64,000 bases of DNA from Acholoe squamosa (lineage: Eukaryota > Annelida > Polychaeta > Phyllodocida > Polynoidae). The stretch spans positions 14,487,174-14,551,173 of the forward strand of contig OX439042.1 of the NCBI GenBank assembly GCA_949317995.1, in the 5' to 3' direction. The notes under the pieces are model-generated. The model was given only the letters and a program-made list of their open reading frames with translations, did not search any database and was not told the origin of the DNA. Shown here piece after piece: positions 45,205 through 58,398 of the stretch (the first letter of the stretch is position 1; each line of letters begins with the position of its first letter). The translations under genes and the position numbers were made by a program.

Positions 45205-45331
45205 AGTAATGAATGGGCTAATGGGCACCTCATTCAGTGTATCATAGGATATCGTAACTTGTGGCCTACGGCCACTCATTACAATATCCTACGATACACT
45301 GAATTCGGTGCCCCTTAGCCCATTCATTACT
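45205..45331. repeat. Right terminal hairpin of fold-back element copy 2
   Basis: 127 bp. The outer arms (AGTAATGAATGGGCTAA) pair perfectly, and inner arms (GTGTATCATAGGATATCGTA) pair with few mismatches around the centre GTGGCCTACGGCCAC. The arms share no obvious sequence with the hairpin at 9307-9429; the centre does. Confidence 0.9.
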
Positions 45332-45336
45332 CTCTT

Positions 45337-48300
45337 AATAACAGAAATAGCTGTTCCTCCATTAAAGTCCTCTACTGGCAATGGCCAATGGCCTGTTGGC
45401 ATGTTGTACTATGGGGCATAAATGGAAATTGGGTGAGCACAGTTAACAATAGGTTGAGCTTTATGTACCTTTTCAATATTCTGGTCAGCTGGCTTCGGCC
45501 ATAATACCACAATTGGTACCAGGATTGAACTAGACACCACCTCCCCGATTCATCTATGGGGCACTAGTCATTGGGTACATAGAGTTAATGTCCAATCCTG
45601 AGCATTGAACTACAGTCATACACTGGTTGGGTATCTTTACAATACTCCCTAGGTCTAGCTGCATCATTGTTTTAATTACCAAGAAGTTAAGGAAGTATAA
45701 TTGACTCTCTTTTTTATTTGATTGACTTTTACCATTACATTCAACGCAAAATGATTCTTTTACCAGAATCATTTTGTTGTGTTTCATATTTGTTACTTTA
45801 AAAGAGCAAGAAATACCTTGTTCCTTTTTATGATGTGGAATATCCAAATGCTCTTGTTCTGGATTTGATACATTCCTCCATAATATTCCTTAGTCTTCAT
45901 ATGATGAGGCTTTAGATTCATAGTGACTGTAGTATTCCTGTATCTGTGCTCAATCACACCACTCCTTCCTTATCATAACACAATCATAATTGTGTAAACT
46001 CGAAGAAGTAACCATTTAATCTACCAGGCAGCCTTGTAAAATTGAACCGTGATACAGTGTAGTGTTTACCATGAGGCCCCAGATGGAAGTACAGAAAAGC
46101 AATATGTAATCTGTAAAAATAATGGTGAAAGCTTTTTCCTAAAGAACCACTATTAAATAGATGGTTTTCTTTTACATTGTAGTGCCTACAGTAAAAACAG
46201 CTGCTTCTCTATCTGTTAGTACAATTTATTGGAGTCACTTATTGCTAGACCTGTCTAAAGCAGCTGCTTCTCTTTTTCACCAAACCCAACACAATTCTAT
46301 ACAGATTATCAATCACTTAGAAAATGTGAATGATGGGCAACACCAGAAGTACATCTGTTAATTGGACCTCTTTGTGGCACATTCTGGACATATGCCAGTT
46401 AGACTATATAGTTGCTAAGGTCCTGTGTCATCTCTTTAAGATTCCATAAAATCCCATGCTTCTCATATCAAATCTCCCTAGAATCAGCGCTACTCTCTGG
46501 ATGTGGAAACATGGTCTTCTTCACCCAGTAGCCTTATATCACCCGCTATATGTAGGGTTGATACCAATCACTAAGGAAGTGCTCTTTACTTGACAAAATA
46601 GTGATAAGTGGATATTCAAGTGGATGCACAACCATGTTTTAGACACCCTTTTGGGAGGGATTGATATTTTTCCTAGTCTCTATATGTACACTACTGACAG
46701 TCCTGGCTGGTCTCTAACCCCCATTCAATGATTATGTTGAGGGATTGGAAGACGAATATCTCCCAAAAAATGCCTTAGGAAATGTACCTAAACTCATAGG
46801 TAGGGATTATTACTAATAGAAAGGTACCAAGATCCAAAAAAGAAAGCCTCAGCTGCACCCTACAGCCTTTCATCAAAGTCAGGGTGTTCCCAATGAGTAA
46901 TATTCAGCTTCGACACAAGGTCCTATGGTATGTATCATTTAGGCTGCCACCTCCCAGACTTCAACAAATTGAGTGTTCTGTGTTATGAATGTGGGAGACG
47001 AATGGAGGATGGTTGGTCCCAGATGGCAGAGGGGAGCCTTGAGAGGACCCGGGTCTATTATGCACCTAGCATCTCTTAATACAATCGCGTGCCATGGTCA
47101 ATGCTCTGTATTTTGACCTGCTGCACCCAACCGGTACCAAGCCACACCATTAACTTCTGTGTCATAAACATTTTGTAGCCTGTTGCTGCCGATCGCAATA
47201 CACATGCTCAATAGCCAATAAAATCCAACACCATTACTTCCTGTGATGCTACTCCCTGGGGTGATTCTACTGCTAGGACACATTCTGGTCATTAACTATT
47301 TCTATTATACATATTACTACCATGTATTTCTGCAGATACCTTGAGAAAAATAATTACTCTAGACATCCATTGGATCAAAATTCAATAGCTTGGCTTTTTT
47401 TCTAAACATACCAGTTGCAATATGAACATCAAGGCAGAATCGATTCATTTCATTTCATGGGTTAATCCTTTGCAATGTAAAGTGAGGAATTTGTATGTCC
47501 TGCCACTGTTGAATAGAAGAGAAAATGTATCTGTGTGACCTTTGGTGGAGAATCACCAACTGTACACACTCTATTCCAAATGCCTGTGGCACTAGTCCTT
47601 TCACCAGCCTTTTTATTGCAATTCCAACAAATAGATCCATTCATCTGCTCACCTCAGACTACTGAATCAGTGAATATTTCTGCAGTTTTTCTCTCACCTA
47701 TTCCATACAAGACATCATTCAGACATTGACCGTTTATTGATGTAACTACAGCTCTTTATGTCATGTTCAATTTATCAAGCACCATTCGGCATTCATCTCA
47801 TCACTATCTGCTTAGAGAGCTGGGCAATGGAAGGGTTCTTTGCTCTCATACACCCAACAGGATTATAAAACTGTCAAAGGGAGTGGTCAATCTGTACATA
47901 TACTCAATGTGGCTATATGACCAGTCAATGGGACTTTCCTCTCCCGATATGGTATATACAGCTGCAATGGGAGTGGTTGGTCTGTACCATCATACACTGA
48001 TGGTTGAATGACCAGTAAATGGGAAGTTCCCCTTATTCTAATACACTCAATGTGGTTATAAGGCTGGTTAATAGGAAATTACCCTCCTCTCATTCACCAG
48101 GCTTGGTAAACTATGTGGATAAGACGACGCAGTGGCAGCTGCTGCAGGTGGAAGGATAGGGCGACGGTGTGTGTGCACTACATGGCATTATGTAACACCA
48201 TGACACTAAGACAATAGGTACACCCCACTCTCACCCTGGCCACATCTGACGACAGTCCTGCATTAGCTTATGGATTTGAATGTGATCTCTTAGTTTTAAG

Positions 48301-48476
48301 TGTATTGAGCTAATGATTTCATTAATTACATTAATTAACTAACCATTGAAATTTTAAACCCATATATATACAGTTAGGTATGGATATGACAATGTAACTC
48401 ACCCATTTGATTTCTTTCTCAGATGAAGATGACTTGTTCCAAATCGATTTTTCTGTGCATGTGTACCCTTGGATAG
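45337..48476. other. Non-coding, duplicated segment (upstream member of a tandem pair)
   Basis: Collinear with 52210-54735: 46180-46310 with 52905-53020, 46660-46740 with 53340-53420, 46960-47080 with 53630-53740 (family N fragment), 47360-47760 with 54010-54420, and 47770-48110 with 54440-54735. No gene is recognised. Confidence 0.6.
47860..48105. repeat. Minisatellite of about 58 bp, upstream copy
   Basis: Four or so imperfect units with ACACTCAATGTGGTTATA, then (G/C)TGGTCAATGGGAATTTCC and CTCTCA. The same array is at 54510-54735. Confidence 0.7.
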
Positions 48477-48597
48477 CATATAAATGCTCTTAATTGCCCT
48501 CAATATCCACAAAAAGCTTGTTTAATAGTGCACCAATCTGAAGACAAATACTGTATCATGTATAGTAGAATGATTTGCGGTTTGTCTCCGTGTAAAG
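48477..48597 (+). CDS. Candidate Cys-rich exon upstream of the CUB exon
   Basis: 121 bp open between an acceptor-like AG (48475-48476, behind a T/C-rich stretch) and a near-perfect donor AAAG|GTAAGAG. The frame gives 40 residues with five cysteines, including CPQYPQKACLI and MICGLSPCK, and ends in phase 1 with G. The CUB exon at 58399 begins in phase 1 with GT, so splicing would give GGT (Gly) and a sixth Cys just after the junction. In the frame used, a stop codon overlaps the AG, so the exon cannot extend further upstream. The downstream duplicated segment has no equivalent. I do not recognise the Cys pattern; a chance open stretch remains possible. Confidence 0.35.
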
Positions 48598-49002
48598 GTA
48601 AGAGATGATAAAGGAAAATTAGTTGAAAAATAATATACACCCTACCCCCATGGGTGTGTGATAACATATCGTTCTAAAATGCCACATCAATGTCTTTTCA
48701 TAGCCGTTTCCCGAGCCTGTTCACTCGATGTCAGCATCCAGTGTCAGTTCCCAAAATTCACATACACTCTGAAATCCAATTACACTCAAAGTTTGCATAG
48801 TCACTGCATGAATATAAAACTGGTAAAATTAGTAAGGCAATGGAAATGGTGTATTGAGCTATTATAGGTTCTTAGCCAAAATAATAATATATTATTAAAA
48901 GAGCAGACGACACTGATATGTGGAAAGCAACTTACTTATACATCCATATATACCCCATAAAATGGCACTTCCATTCGGTATTGCTCAGGGGAAGCTTACT
49001 AT

Positions 49003-49418
49003 TGTAATGGTTCGTCTTGTTAAGTTAGATTAAATCATAACGAAGAGAGAGAAAAGTTTCCGGGTAGGCAACCGAGCTTTTATTTCATAGCTTATGTTAC
49101 ATACGATCACAGCCTCAGAGGACTACATGCTACTAGGGCATTCGGTTACCCTTTCGGGTAACGACCTGGTTGAGCAGTGGGTAAAACCACTACTGAAGAA
49201 CATGGGGGTAGAACCAGCCTTATATAGGGGAAAAGCCCGCGAAACTCAGACCGGCCACGTGACGTGTGGCGGATGAGTGATAGGCCCCCTGGTGTAATGG
49301 ATACGAACCCAGAGGCAGGTGCTGCCACCTGCCATCTGGACTCCCCCACTACACCCGAAGACCTAGGTCTGAGTCCCACGGGTACATGAACGTAAAGTGT
49401 AAATACCATACCCCTACA
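49003..49418 (-). mobile_element. Solo LTR with CTAT target duplication
   Basis: 416 bp, TG...CA-bounded (TGTAATGG...CCCCTACA on the plus strand), flanked on both sides by CTAT (48999-49002, 49419-49422). On the minus strand a canonical TATA box (CCCTATATAAGG, near 49222) is followed downstream by a polyadenylation signal (GAAATAAAAG, near 49080) in the right order, so the LTR reads leftwards. Internal hairpins: GGTTACCC/GGGTAACG and GCAGGTG/CACCTGC. The paralogous segment at 55310-55350 lacks it. The sequence is unrelated to the LTRs of the large element. The internal region was presumably lost by LTR-LTR recombination. Confidence 0.8.
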
Positions 49419-50464
49419 CTATATAACTATTCAACACAGAGGCTAGAAATATGGAGAGATGCTAATGCAGTGAGCCATTAACTTCTGGGAAAGATATGGA
49501 CTGGAAATTCCATACTCTTTGACAGGGAAAGAATATTATCATGGAGAAAGGAAAATGACTGTTGTATAAAACATGAACCACAAGTATGTGTGGGCCAGTT
49601 GATAGAATCCAGTCCTGTGTGAAATATGAATGACACTGCTACACTGTACAGGTGGTACCTACGTGAGGTAAAACAGTTGGCCATTTGCTGGCTTATCTGC
49701 CTATGCTCAATCAGACTGTTAACTCCTCTAGGTATAACTTACTATATATTTGAAGGTATGTAGAGGAGTTATGTGCTTGAACTTCCCAAGTTATGTAGAT
49801 GGTTTATAATACAGCCAAAGTGTTGTACATGTCAGGTGGTACAAGCATTAGTGTGAGAGCAGAGGCAGCTGCTTCTGATATCAACATGCACATGGGAAAC
49901 CTGTCCGATCCTGATTGGTCATTATAAACGTGTGTGGATGCACTTTGAAAAAAAGCTGTCAAAATAGCAAATATTATCCGACAACTTTGGGACAAAGCTT
50001 TCACTGTTATCTTCATGGAGATTACTTGTTACGCAGTGCTTTAGTGTACTCTTTCATACTGCTTCATTTCAGAAATGACACTGCTGAACACTGCAATAAA
50101 AGAAAAGGGTCATTTATTATGCAGTTAACACAAATTTCTGGTATATCCAACAGTCATTTAATTTGAGTGTATGCAGGAATACATGAATAGTGGACAATGG
50201 ATGATACCTAGACCTATCATCTCACTGTCATTAATGCCTTCCCAACAAACACAATCATGTTCTAAAACGGGCTCATTCTGAATTTGATGGCTTTGATAAG
50301 AGGAAATATATATCAGACAACCGATATGTATTCAAAATCCATTCAAAGTACCATTATAGCCCTCAGAGCATAATCTTTTATATAAGAAACAGCCAATTCT
50401 CACTCATCAAAGTCCTAAAAAGCTAAATAGATTTTCAGCATCTGACGTTTTCTTGAAATGAAAA

Positions 50465-50648
50465 GCAGCTGTCCTCCTATTTGTAAGGGTGCAGGGTTCA
50501 ATTCCTGGTGCGTGCAATTCTCCTTTAGACTCTAGTCAAGTCAAATTTATTCTACTCTGGGTACGAGGTATCCCATGGTGCATTAGAGCCTCTTTGTAGG
50601 TACTGAGTATTCCTCTCAGGACCCTAACTCTACTACACTGTGGAGAGG
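50465..50648 (+). repeat. tRNA-derived SINE-like repeat, copy 3
   Basis: GGGTTCAATTCCTGG (B-box-like), then the common body ending near CCTAACTCTACTACA. It is very close to copy 4 because both lie in the recently duplicated pair of segments. Confidence 0.65.
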
Positions 50649-53600
50649 GATGTAGGTAGGGGGAGAAGTATAGGCTTTTATAGCCTGGTAGCCTACTGTT
50701 CTAGGACATCTCACCATAACATTTCGTGGATAAGGTATAGTGTGAGGATAGGTTCCTAGTGTGCAGTGATATTAAACATACTATAAAACATTACTAAACT
50801 TCTCAAAATAAGACCCAAACTGTGACTGGTTGCTTTTCCTTTAAACACAGGGTGCACCTCATAATGCGAAGTGTGCCTTAGACATGAGATACCAGAGTGA
50901 GTTGCATCCAGTGTCCTGCAATTCATCCTATAACTGATAATCCTAATCTTTAATAACTACACTGTAAAAAAATATGTCATCAAAATAACCGCAAAATCCT
51001 TGTTCCAAATTTGCCAGACATCCGACATTATTTTAATGAAGATTTCTTGTACCACTGTACTGCCATCTGGAGCTGCATTGTAGAAACTACACTACTTCCC
51101 TGCAGTAGGATTAAGGTGTTTCATTATCAATTTTACAAGGAGACCTGGTAGATTCAACAGTTATTAGAGTGAAGGCATACCACCCACAATTCCCTATGGA
51201 CCTTATATACAGATCCTACAGTACAACCCAACTTTGAAGCACTAACTGCTAGTCTATACTAGCTAAGGAAAGTAGCCTCTTTTCTCACACTTATCTGATT
51301 AGAAAGGGCTACCAGGGATTTAGATGACCTATTTGTGACAGGTTCAATAGCAATAGCACTGAGAGGCTACTCTGGGTGACTATTGGGAGTATATGGATCA
51401 CCTTCTTTCACCACTATTGAATCGACATAGGGTAAGGGTAGCACAGCTTTCTCTACATTCCCTTACACTTAGAGCGGAATTTCTGTATTTTGTGTGGATT
51501 ATTGGTCACTGGTCAAATGTTTGAAAACAATCCAGTTCTTGATGGGTGAAAACATTTCATAACCAACCGTGTTCATTGAATAGAAAACCATCATTGGCAT
51601 ATTAAGTAAGCATCAGGGGTCTAAGTGATATCATTACTACTCCTGCCTTGAGGATGAAGATTGAGTGCCTGGTCCACACAGGTCATTTCTGATGGAAAGT
51701 TGTCATAAAGTAGAAGAGTGTTCTATGATCACTGAGATTAAATAAAACTCCTCTCCAGTAATTATGGGAAATAGGATCAACTGTTGAAGAGATTTCAGCC
51801 TTCTGTCACTTTTACTGCAGTGACTTCCTGAGTGTCAACAGGATGATTTCTCAGAGAGGTTATGCCTTCTATTACCTGACAGTAAAGGTTTAAAAGTAAA
51901 AGTTATTTCTTGCAATATTTCAGACAAAGAGTTCCACAGTTATTTGAATATCCAATGGATATCTGATCAGCTGTCTGTGGTGTTGTTTCTTTCAATACTT
52001 CTTTCAATATTTGAGACCAAGAGTTCCAGAGATCTTTAAATATCCACTGGATATTTGATATAGTAGTCTGTGGTTTTATACTATTGCACAAAACTAGATG
52101 CAACAGAAAATTTCAATTTCCCAGATTGCAAAGTAGAAACTCATAAAGAGGATAAATTTACACTTCTTATCAGTATCTGCACAGATACTGAAAAATGATG
52201 TGAATGCATAATAACAGAAATAGGTGTTCCACCATTAAATCCTTATACTGGCAATGGCTTATAGCATTCTGCTTTACATGCTGTGCCACCATGGGGGACA
52301 AATATAAATGAGCACAGTTAACAATGGGTCAGGCTTTATGCACCATATGCCGGTCGGCTGCCTTTGGTTATAATACTGCAATGGGGAGCAGGATTGTCTG
52401 TGGATTGATCTCCCATATTCATCTGTGGGGCAGATCTAGTTATTGGGTACATAGAATTAATGTCCACCCCTGAGCATTGCACTTAAGACATACTCTGGTT
52501 GGGTGACTTTACAACCCTTCATAAAGTGAACAGCAAGCTTTGACCATTGAATTCATTGTTTATTGTTTGACTGGAAATGATTTGTTTGGGAATCTTATTC
52601 ATTGCTGTAAAAGATTGGGAAATGCCTGGATCCTTGGTATGATATGGAATATCCAAATGCTGTTGCTCTGGAATCATCGGATTCCTCAATGATAGTCCCC
52701 ATTGTGAACCACTGTAATTCTTGTAAAGTGAGGAAGTGCATAGTGTTGACCATAAATTGACAGATGGTAGTAAAGAAAATGTCTGTGTTACAAGGAACCA
52801 CTGTAAAAGATAATGGTGAAAGCTCTGTCCAAAGTTGCTGGATGACCACCATTAATCTGATGGTTTTCTTTTACAGCATAGCTGCGAAATGTAATGCCTA
52901 GACTAAAAACAGCTGCCTCTCTATCTGTTAATACAATTTATAGGACTCACTTATTGCGAGAGTTGTCTAAAGCAGCAGTTTAATTTTTTGACCAAATGCC
53001 ACACAATTCTAGAACATCAATCACTCAGATTAATGTTCTGGGACTATATCTGTTACTTGGCACTACATCTGTTACTTGGACCTCTATGTCACACCATCTC
53101 AATATATACCAGATGTCTTGAACCATATTTTTAAGATATCATACGATCCAATGGTTTCTGATTTTAAACGCCCCATGTTCAAATGCTTGGATTTGGGTAG
53201 TGTCTGATAAAAACAGTCTTCTTTACTCAGTAGGCTAACATCAGGACTTTAGCATTTATGGATTGAAACCACTCTTTACTTGACAAAATATATAATGAGG
53301 ATAAGTAGATACTCAAGTGGATTCATGAAAAAAGGTGTTTTGGACACCCCTTTTGTGAAGGATTGAAATTTTGCTCAGTCCACATATGTATCCCACTGAC
53401 AGTCCTGGCTGGTCTCTAAAACCCCTTTTAATATGTTGAGGAATCTCTCCAAAATAACACCTTACACTAAACTCATGGGCAGGGATTTATTATTAATAGA
53501 AAAGTACCAAATTCCAAAAAGAAAGCCCCAGCTGAACCTTACAGCCTTTCATTGAAGTCAGGGTGCTCCCTATAAGTAATGTCCAGCTTTCACACAAGTT

Positions 53601-54509
53601 CTATGGTATGTATCATTTAGGCTGCCCCCTCCCAGACTGCAACAAATTGTGTGTTGTGTGTTATTGATGTGGGAGATGAATGGAGGATGGCTGGTCCCAG
53701 ACACCAGAGGGGAGCCGGGGTCCATTATGCACCAAGCATCTCTTAATATGATGGTCAATGCTCTGTATTTTGACCTGTGGCACCTAACTGGTACCAAGCC
53801 AAGCCATTAACTTTGGTGTTATAAAACATTTGGGCCTGTTGCTGCTGATCACAATACTCAAGCTGAATAGACAATTAAATCAAACACTATCACTTCCTGT
53901 GATGCTACTCCCAAGTGTGATTCTAGCCCAAGGACAAATTCTGGTTTCCTATTCCTATTATACCTACTGCTATTATGTATATTTGCAGCTTTTTTGAGAA
54001 AGTTAATAACTGTAGACATCCATTGGATCAACATTCAATAGCTCGGCTTTTTTTCTAGACATGCCAGTTGCAATCCTAGAAGTAAGATAAAATCAATATT
54101 GCATTCATTTCATGGATTAATCCTTTGCAATGTAAAGTGAGGAATTTGTATGCCCTGTCATAGTTGAATAGGAGAGAAAATGTATCTGTGTGACCTTTGG
54201 TAGAGAATCACCAACTGTACACACTCTATTCTGAATGCCTGTGGCTCTAGACCTTTCACCAGCTCTTCTATGGCAATTCCAATAAATAGACCCATTCATC
54301 TGCTCACCTTTGTACCTCAGACTGCTGTATCACTGAATATTCCTGCAGTTTTTCTCTCGCCCATTCCATCCCACACATCATTCAGTCATTGACCGTTTAT
54401 TGATGCAACTACAACACTTCATGTCGTGTTCAATTTATCAAGCACCATTCGACATTCATCTCATCACTATCTGCTTGGAGAGCTGGTGAATGGAAGTGTT
54501 TTCTACTCT

Positions 54510-54735
54510 CATACACCCAATACAGTTATACAGCTGTCAATGGGACTGGTCCATCTGTACTCTCATACACTGAGTGTAGTTTAATGATCAGTCAATGGGA
54601 ATTTCCCCTATTCTTATACACTCATTGTGGTTATACTGTTGGTCAGTGGGGATTTCACCTCCTCTCATACACTCAATGTGGTTATTTGGCTGGTCAATGG
54701 GAATTTCCTCTACTCTCATTCACTCAGGAGGGTCA
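54510..54735. repeat. Minisatellite of about 58 bp, downstream copy
   Basis: Units with ACACTCAATGTGGTTAT and TGGTCAATGGGAATTTCC, paralogous to 47860-48105. It keeps one frame open across four units, which is not evidence of a gene. Confidence 0.7.
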
Positions 54736-54899
54736 TGCCAAAAGATAAAGAGGAAGTACCTCTTAGATATTAGTGACTGCAGCAAATGTGCATGGCCTAA
54801 CTCGTTTTACCTAAACGAGTTTCAGGAACAATATTTAGCAATACAAAAATGTGTACATTTCATTTTTGGTTCTCATTTCCTTTTTGGCAAGAGCCTCCC

Positions 54900-55061
54900 A
54901 GTTGTGGATTTAGAGGGGGTGCGGGGTGCGCACCCCCCTTTACCCAAGTGCTTAAGAGTATGACTACATATTTTGGACCCCAAAATTTGTCCAAATATAG
55001 GGGGTGCGCCCCCTCCTTTTGGGCTGCGCCCCCTCCTTTTCCTAATCCTGGATCCATCACT
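54900..55061. repeat. Short GC-rich repeat with weakly inverted ends
   Basis: AGTTGTGGATTTAG at the left is similar to the inverse of CTAATCCTGGATCCATCACT at the right. The interior has GGGGGTGCG / CGCACCCCC and two copies of GCGCCCCCTCCTTTT. It is absent from the upstream duplicated segment, consistent with a small mobile insertion; the target duplication is unclear. Confidence 0.55.
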
Positions 55062-56369
55062 ACCTCTAGTGTAGTCATACAACTGGTCAATGAGAACTCT
55101 GAAGTCTGGTTGCACAGCTTGTTTGTCTGAATGTAACAACTCTCATAACCTCGATGTTTACATAGTCAATGCACAAATACAGAACCGGTAAAACTAGAAA
55201 AGCAATGGGCATTGTGTATATTGTCAAAAGACCAGCCCATATAGAGAGGATATATGGGAAATGCAAGGAACTTACTTATTCATCGACAATCCCATTGAAT
55301 AACACAGTCATGTATTTCTGTATTGCTAAGAAGACTAGTTAATAGAGGGAGAGATGCTTATCTAATGAGCCGATATGATAGCTTCTGGGAAAGATATTGA
55401 CTTGAAAGTCAATAGTATTTGACAGGGTAAGAATATATCGAATCCAGTCCTGTGTGAAATATGAATGACACTGCTACACTGTACAGGTGGTACCTACGTG
55501 AGGTACAACAGTTGACCATTTGCTGACAAATCCACCCACGCTCAGTTAGACTGGTAGGACTTCAGATGTGTATCATACACCCAAACTGTAGTACATGCCA
55601 GCATAAGTATGAGAATGAGACTAGCTAAAGCTGAATTCCACTGATACCAGCATGCATGTGGGGTCCAGGGAACCACCATCGTCATTGTACATGGTTGTTC
55701 TCCAACGAACTCAAGACAAAGCTTTCACTATCATTTTTTTGAGGATTCTCTGTAAGACAGTGCTTTTAGTGTACTCTTTTATGTTGCTTCATTGGGAGAA
55801 ATTACTCTGCTAAACACTGCATAAAAATATGGTGGTTTCTCTTAAAGTTTGTGTGGATTCCTTGTTGATCATTTATTGGAGTGATGTTTACATGCACATC
55901 CGGGTTTTTATGCATAGTTCACAATTGTTGATCCATAGACCTATATCATCTTACTGTCATTAATAACATTGATGCCTTCCCAACAATCACAATCCTAGAA
56001 CTCATTCTGAATTTGATGGCTTTGATGAGAGGAAGTGGTTACAGATGGTATCAGATAAATCAGACAAATGATATGCATTCACAGTACACTATAAAAAAGC
56101 ACTGTTGAATCTCCCAGGGATCCTTGTGAAACTGCCATAACCACCGTAATTGTATTGCAGTCTCCCATGTAGCAGTTCAGTGGTACAAAGAACCTCTGTG
56201 AAAATAACCATGAATTTCTCACAACTTCGGGGCAAGTATTCCACCTTAATTGCAAAAACAGTTTTTGACAGTGTACCATAACCCTCCCAACCTTACCTCT
56301 GATATAATGAAACAACCAATTCTCACTCATCAAAATACTAAAAAGTTTCAGCATCTGACGTTTTCTTTA

Positions 56370-56565
56370 AAAGCAGCTGTCCTGCTATTTGTAGGGGAGA
56401 GGGTTCAATTCCTGGTGTGTGCAATTCTCCTTCAGACTCTACTTAGGTCAAATTGATTTTACACTGGGTAGGAGGTATCCCATGGTGCATTAGAGCCTCT
56501 TTGTAGGTACTGAGTATTCCTCTCAGGACACTGACTCTACTATGCAGTGGAGGGAGTGATGTAGG
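56370..56565 (+). repeat. tRNA-derived SINE-like repeat, copy 4
   Basis: GGGTTCAATTCCTGG then TCAAATTGATTTTACACTGG and the common body. Confidence 0.65.
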
Positions 56566-57470
56566 TTGGGGGAGAGGTATAGACTTTATGGCCTGGTATC
56601 CTACTGTTCTAGGGGCTACTACCATAATATTTCACAAATAAGGTGCAATGTGAGGATGTAGACTCCTAGGGCTCCTTACAATATTTGTCAAAGTTTAGAG
56701 TGCACCTTATAGACGAGGATATCTTGTCACACATACTAATCTGCTCAACTCTCAGTTATAGCATTACGTTTAACTCAGGGTGCTCTTATAATTTGAGGTG
56801 TGCCTCACACGTGAGGTACCACAGTTAGTCACATTAACTGCCCTGCACATCATTCTATAACACCAGGATAATCCTTATATTTAATAGCTACATTGTAAAA
56901 AGAAATGTTGACAAAATAATGGTGAAATTCTTGTGTCAAATTTGCCAGACATCCATAGTTATTTTTTATGGAGACTTGTACCAATTTACTGCTGTCTAGG
57001 GCTCCCTTGCAGAAACTATACATGTGTATTCTATTTCACTGCAATATGATTATGGTGCTTCACTGTTCAATTTTACGAGGAGACCTGGTAGATGTAATAC
57101 TCTTTTTTTAGAGTGTAGCGGTACCACCAACAATTCCCTACACACCTAATGTACAGATCCTACGGCACAACCCACCTTGGAAGTACTCACTCTACTCTCT
57201 ACCAACTAACAAAGGTAGCCTCTTATTTCACACTTATCTGATTAGAAAGGGCTACCAGGGATTTAGATGGCCTATTTGTGCCAGGTTTAATAGGACTGAG
57301 AGAGTACACTGAGTGGCTATTGGGGGTATATGCATCACTTTATTTCACCAGTACTAAATAGACGCTGGGTAAGGGACTGGTAGCACAGCTTCTATTGATT
57401 GCCTTACACTAAAAGGGTATTTTTTTTTTGTATTTGACATGGATTATCCTTTGTGGAACTGTAGCTTCTG

Positions 57471-58398
57471 AATGTAGCATTTCCACAAAATAGGAATATT
57501 GTTGGCATAATATTTTAGAACAAGTCTATGTATATTTTGTTATTTTCCTCGCGAAGGGGAAGAGCCTGTTCTGTCTATGAAATGCAGGACACCTTCTTTT
57601 AGGTCATTCTCAGATATCCATGATCCATAAATATGCAAATATTAAATCTATTTCTATTCATAACTGACATGATTCCCATTCTCATTTGCGATTGGTGCTG
57701 GTGAGTGCCAACTGGTGATGGTGTAGGTTATGTCTAGTGAGAGACATATGGCACCTGTTGCTGAGATAAATTCTAATTGCGCTTTCACTTCCGTTTATAC
57801 ATGTTAAATCCCTTCAGCAGATCTCTTACCGATTTGGATATTGCATTTGAAAAGCATGCAGAGACATAGGGAAGATATCTGAATCAGCTTTGAGATACCT
57901 TTAGCTAACCTCTTTAATCAATTCTCAATGTCCTATATTGACCAAATCTGTTTGTTTTCCCTTTGAATGCCTGTACCAGATTCTGTTAACATTTTAGCTT
58001 CTAGACAGTGACAGAGGGATATTCATAAGTTGTTCATCGAAGCAGCATGACGTAAAATGGGCAGGAGGAAAGTCATCAACTGCAGGAGCGCATCATGACC
58101 ATTGGTTGTCACGATGCTCCAGATGAGATGGTGGTGAGACTGATAACCAGCACCTCATTGGAGCATCATGATGGCCCTTTCAGAGAGTATCTGCATGGTG
58201 CATGAATGTAGCCCTGGTGAGTTACTCGCCTGCAGGATGACCACTGGGTATGATGCAATAATGTATTGGGGACCCTAAAGGTGTTATTCCTGGCCTCACC
58301 AGTCTGTTATCATGAAGCAGTAAAGTGGTTACAATGCCAGACACCACTGTCTCTCTGTGTTCTTGTAATTCATATAATTATTCTATTTTCATTGACAG
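57471..58398. other. Non-coding, presumed intron upstream of the CUB exon
   Basis: 58075-58180 again resembles 5370-5460 and 37270-37370. The end (TTCTATTTTCATTGACAG) is a good polypyrimidine tract and acceptor. Confidence 0.5.

Larger units (their letters stand above)
44490..45336. mobile_element. Fold-back composite element with two tRNA-like modules, copy 2
   Basis: About 0.85 kb, with the same order of parts as 8557-9430. The corresponding place in the downstream paralogous segment (about 52190-52215, TGCATAATAACAGAAATAGG) lacks the whole block and resumes with the same AATAACAGAAATAG, so the palindromes and both tRNA-like modules came in as one unit. The spacer between the modules is longer than in copy 1 and differs in sequence; a poly-C run lies at 44882-44891. 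No protein is encoded. Confidence 0.75.
48598..51490. other. Non-coding, duplicated segment (continued)
   Basis: 48700-48900 is paralogous to 55110-55240; 49440-49720 to 55340-55560; 50220-50460 to 55970-56370; 50650-51480 to 56570-57440. No gene is recognised outside the candidate exon and solo LTR. Confidence 0.55.
51491..57470. other. Non-coding, downstream member of the tandem segmental duplication
   Basis: Starts with sequence like 43850-44400, runs through the equivalents of 45340-48110 and 48700-51480, and ends near 57470. It lacks the fold-back element, the candidate Cys-rich exon and the solo LTR of the upstream member, and instead holds the short repeat at 54900. No gene is recognised. 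Confidence 0.6.

Noticed and set aside
49260-49375. tRNA-like boxes in GGTGTAATGGATACGAAC and GGTCTGAGTCCC
   Set aside because: The spacing is too long for a tRNA, and the sequence lies wholly inside a well-delimited solo LTR.
54595-54963. 122-codon plus-strand open frame
   Set aside because: Follows the 58-bp minisatellite; the upstream duplicate has the same repeats but different breaks.
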